Shown here: positions 50,206 to 57,954 of the stretch, one piece after another
Position numbering within the stretch: the first letter of the stretch is position 1
How the letters are laid out: the number at the start of each line of letters is the position of its first letter
Origin: Bacteroides eggerthii
GTDB lineage: Bacteria; Bacteroidota; Bacteroidia; Bacteroidales; Bacteroidaceae
Assembly: GCF_025146565.1 (NCBI RefSeq)
Contig: NZ_CP102258.1
Location: 4,062,001-4,126,000, forward strand
Direction: 5' to 3'
DNA: 64,000 nucleotides
Program-made: the position numbers and the translations under genes
The notes under the pieces: model-generated
The model's database searches: none
Told to the model about the DNA's origin: nothing
What the model saw: only the letters and a program-made list of their open reading frames with translations

Positions 50206-51942
50206 TTACTCGCCTTCAAAGATGGTGAGAACTGGACGAAGAACATATTGAGAATTAAGAGCCCAGCTACCGGTAGTTGCCGAATTGATAAATTTAAAAT
50301 TGTTATCTACAAGCAAGGTAGATAGTTTTGATTGTGTCTTATCAAACGAACTTGTCATTATCCAAGTGGATCTGGTAGCATTACCGATTAACTTAGCCTG
50401 AGGTGTACCTATACTACTTACCGCAACATCATAGGCTGCTCTTAGCGTTGCATTTTTCGTTGATTCATCGAGTGGTCCATTCTTTTCAGGAGAGATGCCA
50501 TAAATCCGGGCACAAATATCGTACATCTGGTGTGCGGAAGGTATGTACCAGTCACTAAGATTTGTAGCTGTATGGTTATACTTTGCTCGCAAGCCCTTGT
50601 ATTGTTTGAATAACAAAGATTGCTCAGTATTATCAAAAATAGCATTAAATGCCTTACTGTACTCATATCCATTGTACGTCCTAATAGTGTAGTCGGCATT
50701 ATAGGTTTCTGTTGTCGCTAAGGTTGTAATATCAGTCCCGTCAGTGAAACCACCATCTTTGGAGGGGCCTATGTAAATACGATCAGTACCTTCCAATGCC
50801 ATGGCATAGCCTGCTATTTTCTTGCCTTCGAAGGCAGTCCCGTAGTCACTATTGTCCGTAAAGTTCTCCTTCAATGCAAATATAACACCGATGGCTTTCT
50901 CATTATATTCGTTTCCAAATGTACCGTCTTTATAGATAAAGTCGCCTATTTTGGCGGCGAGAGGTCTGGTTGTGATATCCGAATTAGCCGATTCCCAATC
51001 TTCTACGTCAATGTCGAATACAATGTCAAATTCAGTATCTTCTATCGGAGATTCTTTCATCATATTACCGCTCACCTTGACGTGTTGGTTGCGAAGCAAT
51101 GGAACGAGGTCGGCCGGTACTGTTACATTCTGCTGTCCTTGTTTGGTGGTAAAGTTCAGTTTGATTTCTCCCATGTCTTCACTTTCTTCATTAGCAAAGA
51201 TATAGGCAGAGAAGAGAGTACCGTCGGGGGTAGCTTCCCAGTTGAATTTCGGAATGGAGAAGTCGACAGTCACCATCTCGCCGTCTACAGCCTTGCCGGT
51301 GCTGACGTTGAACTTTGATGTCGCATTATAGGAACCGGACAATGCCCAAAGCAGTTTAAATTCTCTCAGGTTCTTTTCCAAGACACTCACCTTGGCAAAA
51401 GGACGCACCATTTGGGGTTGCAACACCAACGCCTCACCTGATTTCTTTGAAACCTCACCGCTATAATAGAAAGCATCGGCAGCTTCGTTGTTAATCAAGC
51501 TACTCATCTCTTTTATGGCAACGTTTCTCAAATCGGAAGTGTCGTAATACTTATCTGCATAACGGATTGCTTCATCTTCGGAACGGCCGGTAGCGGCAAC
51601 TGTTCCGTCAACGTAGTCCACCCACATCAGGCAATCGTACGTACCGGCATCCACAGCCAAATCGAACGAAATAGCGGCAGTTTCGGCAGAAGGCTCTACG
51701 ACTACTTCATTACGATAAGCCGGTTGTGAAACTTCGCCTTTTGTCCAAAGTTCGAGGATGCAACGCAGTTTGTGCCCGACAATGTCCTCTGAACCACCGG
51801 CAGTGATGCTTGCAGGGAGAACAGCGGATACATGCATCTGCCCGGCATCAATGCCGTTGTTATCATCGTCACTGCACGAGGTGAACAAACCCATGCAGCA
51901 GATTATCAGTAGTAATCCTAATATATTCTTTTTCATATTCAT
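50206..51942 (-). CDS. Fimbrillin-like (DUF6562-type) lipoprotein with C-terminal DUF1566-like domain
   Basis: This 578-residue lipoprotein has lipobox FTSC (Cys23) followed by SDDDN, a surface-export pattern. Fimbrillin-like landmarks are HKLRCILELWTKGE, YDCLMWVDYVDG, ADKYYDTSDLRN and RPFAKVSVLEKN (about 30-320). A second domain starts with IGDFIYKDGTF at about 340, includes IAGYAMALEG and DWYIPSAHQMYDICARIYG, and ends with YVLRPVLTI. It is the last gene of block E, 18 bp after a paralog of the same architecture. Position after the SusC/SusD pairs and lyase 5 fits a surface glycan-binding role, which is inferred. The long segment before the stop is well conserved with its paralogs, so it appears intact. 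Confidence 0.72.
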   Translation of the reverse strand: MNMKKNILGLLLIICCMGLFTSCSDDDNNGIDAGQMHVSAVLPASITAGGSEDIVGHKLRCILELWTKGEVSQPAYRNEVVVEPSAETAAISFDLAVDAGTYDCLMWVDYVDGTVAATGRSEDEAIRYADKYYDTSDLRNVAIKEMSSLINNEAADAFYYSGEVSKKSGEALVLQPQMVRPFAKVSVLEKNLREFKLLWALSGSYNATSKFNVSTGKAVDGEMVTVDFSIPKFNWEATPDGTLFSAYIFANEESEDMGEIKLNFTTKQGQQNVTVPADLVPLLRNQHVKVSGNMMKESPIEDTEFDIVFDIDVEDWESANSDITTRPLAAKIGDFIYKDGTFGNEYNEKAIGVIFALKENFTDNSDYGTAFEGKKIAGYAMALEGTDRIYIGPSKDGGFTDGTDITTLATTETYNADYTIRTYNGYEYSKAFNAIFDNTEQSLLFKQYKGLRAKYNHTATNLSDWYIPSAHQMYDICARIYGISPEKNGPLDESTKNATLRAAYDVAVSSIGTPQAKLIGNATRSTWIMTSSFDKTQSKLSTLLVDNNFKFINSATTGSWALNSQYVLRPVLTIFEGE

Positions 51943-51960
51943 ATAAGTTTTAATTAGGGG

Positions 51961-53673
51961 TTATTTTATGATTGTCAAGAAAGGACGAATAACACCTTGA
52001 GCACCATTTACAGGATGTTCTTTGGGAGCAATCTCACTACCGGATTTATTAATCTGAACAAAACAAGGACCGGCATCATTATTCAAACAACTCGTATATA
52101 CATAATATCCTTTATTAGCGTTTCCGGTAAATACTTCTGCAACTTTCATGTCTATTGCATTGGCAAATGCTGTATTCAAAGCATCGACTTTCGTTACAGC
52201 CGGATATCCACTTTTTGATTCAACTCCATAGCAACCGCCTGCAGCTGCATACAACTGAGCCACAGAAGGAATATACCACTCACTTACGTTCTGAGGTTTC
52301 TTAGCCGTATTCTTTTTCCAAGTAGACAACACTTGCAAAACAGGATAACTCCAGTCAATAGCATGTCCGGTAAATTGTGAGGATTCCAATAATTCCTTCG
52401 TCTTTGAATAACCCGTAAAGTTCTTTTTATCCGGTTCTACGCCAGTAAAAAGCGTGACACCTGGATCTATTTTTTTACTACTATGCCTGTATAAATATGG
52501 ACGTCCGCTTATATCACGTACACCATCTTCTCTTTCATCATTCGCCACTACAACATTCTTCAACGCCATCACATATCCCTTAATGCTCTTGCCTTGGAAC
52601 GCATCACCGTACAGACTGATGTCATCGCCCCCTTGTGCTCCTACCGCATATACAATACCGACACAATTCGCTTTATTCTCTTCCGTCAGTTCACTGCTCC
52701 ACGTACCGTCTATGAAGAAATAGTCTCCTACTTGCGGGTCTTTGCTCGGTTCAGGATCCGGATCTGTACCGGGATCTAATGCCCCGTCACCCATCAGCTT
52801 ACCACCGGCAGTCATTTGTTGATTACGTTTCAACTCAATGCTTTCTCCCGGTATTTCACGAGTCGATTTACCGGCAGCTGTCGTAAACGTAAGGATAGAG
52901 CTACCCAAGGAAAGTCCTGTGGAAGGAGTGAAGACATATCCGGTATATAATATTTGAGGAGCATCTTCCGCAGAAGCAAAGTTCTTGTCATACACCGCCG
53001 TAAGCATTTCCGCTCCCGGTTCTCCCGTAGCTACACTGAATGTTTTAGGCATTTCGAAGCTGACGGTCAATCCTGTGAGTGTAGCAAATTTTTCCGCATC
53101 GGTTTCTTGCACAATCAACTTAGCAAACGGACGCGTCAGCTTCATGGACTCATTCACCGCAGTAGCATTCTTTTTCACTTCCAGCTTGGCATAGAAGCCG
53201 TCGCAAAGGTCGGTATCGAACAAATTGGAGGCAAACTCGTCTTTGACGGTGAGCTGATGCAAGTTGGAAGTATCGTAGTAGGTATCCTCAAAATGGGTAT
53301 AAATCACACCATCCACAGAGGTCACCTCGGAAACAGCCGCATCCGCAGCTATAAAGTCCGCCCACATCAGACAGGTGTAATCACCCGGCCGTAATGGAAA
53401 GTCGAATGTAGGGACAGTGCCCGCTGCCACCGCAATCTCCTCACGATATTTCAAGAAAGGACTATCGCTCTTTGTCCACACCTCAATGATGCAACGCAGT
53501 TTATGAGTAGTAGGAATAGTTATCTGTGCACGTGTTGCTGCAATATCCCCGGGAAGTTCGGCGGAAATGCTCACCCGGCTGTTGTCAGTCTCACCGTTCA
53601 CCGGCTCTTCCTGGCTGCACGAAGCCAGAAGAACGGTGAACAATAAAGTTATTATAAAATATAGTTTCTTCAT
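51961..53673 (-). CDS. Fimbrillin-like (DUF6562-type) lipoprotein with C-terminal DUF1566-like domain
   Basis: This 570-residue lipoprotein has lipobox LASC (Cys19) followed by SQEE. Fimbrillin-like landmarks are HKLRCIIEVWTKSD, YTCLMWADFIAAD, FEDTYYDTSNL and RPFAKLIVQETD. A Pro/Asp-rich linker (DPGTDPDPEPSKDPQ) leads to the second domain: VGDYFFIDGTWSSEL, IKGYVMALKN, EWYIPSVAQLYAAAGGCYG and IRPFLTI at the end. The linker resembles those that separate binding modules. It lies between lyase 5 (17 bp) and its paralog (18 bp), so all three are co-transcribed. Function is inferred from position only. Confidence 0.72.
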   Translation of the reverse strand: MKKLYFIITLLFTVLLASCSQEEPVNGETDNSRVSISAELPGDIAATRAQITIPTTHKLRCIIEVWTKSDSPFLKYREEIAVAAGTVPTFDFPLRPGDYTCLMWADFIAADAAVSEVTSVDGVIYTHFEDTYYDTSNLHQLTVKDEFASNLFDTDLCDGFYAKLEVKKNATAVNESMKLTRPFAKLIVQETDAEKFATLTGLTVSFEMPKTFSVATGEPGAEMLTAVYDKNFASAEDAPQILYTGYVFTPSTGLSLGSSILTFTTAAGKSTREIPGESIELKRNQQMTAGGKLMGDGALDPGTDPDPEPSKDPQVGDYFFIDGTWSSELTEENKANCVGIVYAVGAQGGDDISLYGDAFQGKSIKGYVMALKNVVVANDEREDGVRDISGRPYLYRHSSKKIDPGVTLFTGVEPDKKNFTGYSKTKELLESSQFTGHAIDWSYPVLQVLSTWKKNTAKKPQNVSEWYIPSVAQLYAAAGGCYGVESKSGYPAVTKVDALNTAFANAIDMKVAEVFTGNANKGYYVYTSCLNNDAGPCFVQINKSGSEIAPKEHPVNGAQGVIRPFLTIIK

Positions 53674-53690
53674 TTCTTAAAAATTTAATG

Positions 53691-56255
53691 TTATTTCAAA
53701 GCCCTTGTTGTCTGCAACGGTTTGTCCGTACTTTCCTGTACTTGCATCATACCTTGTACATTGTCATACAAGACAGAAGAGTTTTCTTGTTGGCGTTTGT
53801 AGGGAGCGCCGCCAACAATCACTTCAGGAGTTCCATAGCTGAACATGGCTCCGGTTAACTTATTGGAAATGGTGATAGCGGCAGGTTTATCGGCAGCCAT
53901 TTCCGCTTCAATTTTCCAGTCGCCCAAAGTGAAACGGTTATTCACCTGCCAGATTTCATCTACACTGCCATTCTCCGTCACCTGAATAACGGTGAGTATC
54001 TTATTATTGAGGCTCGGTCCGAAGTTAGCGGTGAGATGCCATTGCTTGGGATACTTTACGGGATCTTGGTCGGCAGGCTCACCACCGGGGAACCACTCAT
54101 CGGTTGCAGTAATGTCCGGAGTCTGCTCACTGTAAATCTGGGCAACGGAAGTGAAACTGCCCCTACCTTCATAGGTGTAATCGGTTGTCACTTTGTTCCC
54201 GGCAACATGCATTTCTACGGGACTATGCAGCAACCATTGCCAGGTTGCAGCTTCGTCTGCACCCAATTCATCGTAAATAACAATCTTATTCGGGCGGAGC
54301 ATAAAGATATGGCGTTTGTAGTTGTTCAAAGGATTGTCACCAAATCCAAACTCCGGCGTCTGGCTGATGCCGGCGGCAACAAAATTCGATTCCCAATAAT
54401 CGGAAGTACCGCAATATGCATTCGAAGCGTCGCCCAAGAAATAAGCGATGTTCTCTCCATTCAATCCCCGGCATATGTTTCCATAGGCCTTCGTAGTGAA
54501 AGGCTGGCCGATGCCATTTATCATAATTGTATTGTGACCGCGGGTGTTGCGGTATTGCAAAAGGTTGTGCTTGTCCGCAAAATTCTGATAATAGCCCGCG
54601 CTGATATAGACCGGTCTACCCTTATACAACAATTTGAAACCATTCTGGTCTGCCAGCGTATGACTGCCCGAACCGTAAGGGCTGGAACGGAAAGCCAACG
54701 AAAGATTGGAATTCAAATTCCGCATATCGGAGTGCGCCACACCTTCACCGATGTCTTTATGCCAGATAAAGTTCTCAAAAGCACTATCATCCAATTCCGC
54801 AGCTGTATAGTCAGTGTCCCCCTGAGCAATACGATACAAACGCATATCAAAATTGTCTTTCAGTACCACAGCACATTCCTTGGCATACCAAGCAGCGTAA
54901 GAATCACCCGTTTCACGAGCCAAGAAGTCCATGAATCCCACTTGTACTCTTCCCGGTTCTGTCATCCATTTTTCGACTCCGTCACCAAAACTACAGTTGC
55001 CCGAACCCGGCAGCCAGGTGTAAGCAATTGCCTTACCGGCATTTTTGTACCAGGGATGTTTCAGAAAATCAGTCTGCGTCAGATGTGAGAATAACATCGG
55101 CATCCAGTAGAGCGTATAACAGTTGGTTCCGAAATAGCTGATTCCGTTCTGCCATGCACCACTACGATTGAAACCGGAAGCCGGCGCACGCCCTGTCCAC
55201 AGTTCGTAGAAGTATTCCAGCGCATTCATTGCTTCGGGATATTCCTGACAAATTACCAACGCACCTTGTGTCATGTTGCGCAATACAATCTGCCAAGTAT
55301 GATTATCGAAGATGTGATTTTCGATTCTTCCCGTATAACTCCGGTAGTAGTAATTGACAATCTTCAAGATCAGTTGTTCCGCCTTTGTCTTCTCGTCTTC
55401 GGTCAGGCTCTCCTGACAAAGGTCATAGCATAGACTCACTACATCAACAATACCTCCCGCCGCAAAATTTTCATACTTTTTCAGTTGGTCATCGGTAATA
55501 CCGTAATTAATCAAAGTTCTGCCAATTTCCAGTATCTTGTCATAATACTTCCGGTCTTTGGTAAGACGCCAAGCAGTATTCAAATAATTCCTCGTGTTAT
55601 TCGCCAATGCTTCCATACCATAATCATGGGGATTGGCCGGTAATTTGACACCAAGACCATCCTTTCCATTTGCCCTACTAATCATCGACTTATATTCAGG
55701 ATGAGTGTCGGCAATCGGGCTTACCTTCGCTATGTCCTCTTCCAGAAAACAGTTGATACGCGGATACGTGGCAGGTATGTTCTGTTGGAACACTTCCCAC
55801 TTGGGCGTTACGAATACCTCTTCCTTGCCTGTCACCGTAAACTTATAGACTTCGCTCCAAATGGTAGCTTTGTCATTGGCATCCACTTTGCGGAAACGCC
55901 AATACCAGTCACCGGTAGCCAGTTGCTCGTGAACATTATATAGGTCCCAGTTCAGTTTGCCGGAACGGTACGTACCTTTCTCAGGAAATGAGTTATCTTG
56001 CGACAACTCAAATTCCAGAAATTCATCTTCTCCTCTCAGTATTTTCGGTACAATCAGCGGCGCCGGATTCACAAAAAGCTCATGCTCTTCGCGCGGATAA
56101 GGTTGGTCCCGATCATTGGGATGCACCATTTCCAATGCTTTATTGCCGGTCAGATCTTCAAAGAAAATCTCGTTATCATCGTTACACCCTGTCACAAACA
56201 GACAGCCTGCAGTGAACAAGCAGATATTTATAAATTTCATTTTCATACTATTCAA
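53691..56255 (-). CDS. Lyase 5: DUF4962 + heparinase II/III-like lipoprotein
   Basis: This 854-residue lipoprotein has lipobox VTGC (Cys24) followed by NDDNE, a surface-export pattern like that of lyase 3. It belongs to the lyase 3/4 subtype (RDQPYPREEHELFVNPAPLI near the N-terminus, GRAPASGFNRSG in the toroid). Candidate catalytic residues are Asn318-His319 (FDNHTWQ), Tyr374 (GISYF) and His532 (GSGSHTLADQN). The beta-sandwich has RGHNTIMINGIGQ, where the RAHNT of the other paralogs reads RGHNT. The start could also be Met4 or Met6 (MNSMKM). It follows SusD3 by only 3 bp, so co-expression with SusC3/SusD3 is nearly certain. Substrate is unknown. Confidence 0.9.
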   Translation of the reverse strand: MNSMKMKFINICLFTAGCLFVTGCNDDNEIFFEDLTGNKALEMVHPNDRDQPYPREEHELFVNPAPLIVPKILRGEDEFLEFELSQDNSFPEKGTYRSGKLNWDLYNVHEQLATGDWYWRFRKVDANDKATIWSEVYKFTVTGKEEVFVTPKWEVFQQNIPATYPRINCFLEEDIAKVSPIADTHPEYKSMISRANGKDGLGVKLPANPHDYGMEALANNTRNYLNTAWRLTKDRKYYDKILEIGRTLINYGITDDQLKKYENFAAGGIVDVVSLCYDLCQESLTEDEKTKAEQLILKIVNYYYRSYTGRIENHIFDNHTWQIVLRNMTQGALVICQEYPEAMNALEYFYELWTGRAPASGFNRSGAWQNGISYFGTNCYTLYWMPMLFSHLTQTDFLKHPWYKNAGKAIAYTWLPGSGNCSFGDGVEKWMTEPGRVQVGFMDFLARETGDSYAAWYAKECAVVLKDNFDMRLYRIAQGDTDYTAAELDDSAFENFIWHKDIGEGVAHSDMRNLNSNLSLAFRSSPYGSGSHTLADQNGFKLLYKGRPVYISAGYYQNFADKHNLLQYRNTRGHNTIMINGIGQPFTTKAYGNICRGLNGENIAYFLGDASNAYCGTSDYWESNFVAAGISQTPEFGFGDNPLNNYKRHIFMLRPNKIVIYDELGADEAATWQWLLHSPVEMHVAGNKVTTDYTYEGRGSFTSVAQIYSEQTPDITATDEWFPGGEPADQDPVKYPKQWHLTANFGPSLNNKILTVIQVTENGSVDEIWQVNNRFTLGDWKIEAEMAADKPAAITISNKLTGAMFSYGTPEVIVGGAPYKRQQENSSVLYDNVQGMMQVQESTDKPLQTTRALK

Positions 56256-56258
56256 ATT

Positions 56259-57941
56259 TTACCATTCCGGGTTCTGTACCAAGTTCTCATTCATATACAA
56301 TTCGTTCTGTGGATAAGGATAGAGATACATCTTGTTCGCCCAATACATCGTCCCTATCAGCACTTTCTCAAACGAGAGTTCATCATCTCCACTCTTTCTA
56401 ATCTTCACCCCGTAAAGATTGCGCACCTCATCATCGCCTGCAATCTTCCAGCGGCGTATGTCGTAGAAGCGGTGTCCTTCCAAAGCCAGCTCAACGCGGC
56501 GCTCATTGCGCACTTTCTTACGGAAATCGTCCTGTCCGGCAGCAGCCACGCCTTCCATTGTAGCCGAGGCGCGCACTTTATTCAACGCTTCAATCGCAGT
56601 GAGCGTACATCCTTCGGGCTTAACGTCAGGACCCTTCCATTCGTTCAGGGCTTCCGCATAGTTCAGCAGGATTTCGGCATAGCGGAACAAGATATAATGG
56701 TGTTCTATCTTGTTGGGCTTCACCGGATCCAGCGATACGGAAGGATTCATCCATTTGCGTAAATAGTATCCGGTCTTGGTGGAGCCTTCCATAATCTTGT
56801 TCTTACCGCCTTCAAAAGTTTCCACCTTTTGTTCCAGCCAAACACTTCCGTTGGTAAGCACATTCTTATACAAACGCGGGTCGCGGGTCGGTTTGCCTTC
56901 GGCATCATAATACATATTCGATACATGTGCAGGGTTGCTCCAGTCAAAAGGAGTACCGTCTTTCATTTCATAAGCGTCCACCAAGTTCTGGGTAGGGGTA
57001 TTTCCTCCCTTTGCGGAAGTCTCGGCATATCCCATAGGCTGGTTGCGTGCTTCAAAACTATTTGTCAGGTCAGTGTTGCGGCGTTCAAGTATCAATTGTT
57101 TGGATTTGAATATTTCATTTCCTCCCTTATCGGAATACAAAGGGTCGGCAGTAATCTCAGGCAAGCTGTACTCATTCAAAGCAATCACCTCATGGGCTGC
57201 TCTGGCGGCTTTTTCCCACTTGCTCAAGTCATTGTCGGGATTGTGCAGTTCGCTCGCCGCATAAAGAAGCGCTCTCGACTTCAAAGCCAGCGCCGCACCG
57301 CAGGTGATACGTCCTGTCTCATCCCAGAAATCCATCTGGTTCACCGGAAGTTCAGGAGCTATCTCGGAACATTCCTCTGCGATGAAATCAATCACTTCAT
57401 TAAACGGAGTCTGCTTCACCGAGTTAATCTCCTCCTGCGTGTAAGTGCGTGTCAACAACGGGATGTCACCATACCGCTTTGCCAGTTCAAAGAGATAGAA
57501 AGCCCGCAGGAAACGAACTTCGTATGGGAATTTCGAGGATTTCTCCATTATCTCCTTGTAGTCGTCATTATACTCAAAACGTTTCAAGGCTTCCGGATCG
57601 TAATTCTCCAGAAAAGAGTTGGCGCTACGAATACCGTCCCAAAGATTCCAAGCGTCGTCCACCCGTTTCAAAGGGCTCCACACTCCGTTGGTCATATAGT
57701 TGATATTCGCATTTTCCTGCGTGTAAATGCAGTTGTCGGTGGCAGCTTCCATGATATACCCGCTTCCTAAATCGGATGGCAAGAAAGTGTACACGTATGC
57801 TACCAACTGGTTCATATTATCATAATAGGCATACGCTTCTTCTTTCGTCTTGCCGGAAGTCTCGTTATAATCCAGATAGTCACATCCGTTCAACGAAAGC
57901 AACGCACAGGCCATTACCATATATTTTTTTATGTTAAGCAT
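56259..57941 (-). CDS. SusD3: SusD/RagB-family glycan-binding lipoprotein
   Basis: This 560-residue lipoprotein has lipobox LNGC (Cys20) followed by DYLDYNE. Landmarks typical of the family are VRFLRAFYLFELAKRYGDIP, LFRYAEILLNYAEALNEWKG, RNERRVELALEGHRFYDIRR and the closing NENLVQNPEW. It binds glycan at the surface as partner of SusC3, whose stop lies 13 bp upstream. It leads directly into lyase 5, 3 bp downstream. Confidence 0.94.
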   Translation of the reverse strand: MLNIKKYMVMACALLSLNGCDYLDYNETSGKTKEEAYAYYDNMNQLVAYVYTFLPSDLGSGYIMEAATDNCIYTQENANINYMTNGVWSPLKRVDDAWNLWDGIRSANSFLENYDPEALKRFEYNDDYKEIMEKSSKFPYEVRFLRAFYLFELAKRYGDIPLLTRTYTQEEINSVKQTPFNEVIDFIAEECSEIAPELPVNQMDFWDETGRITCGAALALKSRALLYAASELHNPDNDLSKWEKAARAAHEVIALNEYSLPEITADPLYSDKGGNEIFKSKQLILERRNTDLTNSFEARNQPMGYAETSAKGGNTPTQNLVDAYEMKDGTPFDWSNPAHVSNMYYDAEGKPTRDPRLYKNVLTNGSVWLEQKVETFEGGKNKIMEGSTKTGYYLRKWMNPSVSLDPVKPNKIEHHYILFRYAEILLNYAEALNEWKGPDVKPEGCTLTAIEALNKVRASATMEGVAAAGQDDFRKKVRNERRVELALEGHRFYDIRRWKIAGDDEVRNLYGVKIRKSGDDELSFEKVLIGTMYWANKMYLYPYPQNELYMNENLVQNPEW

Positions 57942-57954
57942 AATTTCGTCCCGT

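Noticed and set aside
54036..55088. Plus-strand open frame of 350 codons inside lyase 5
   Set aside because: Antisense shadow of a gene with conserved catalytic motifs.
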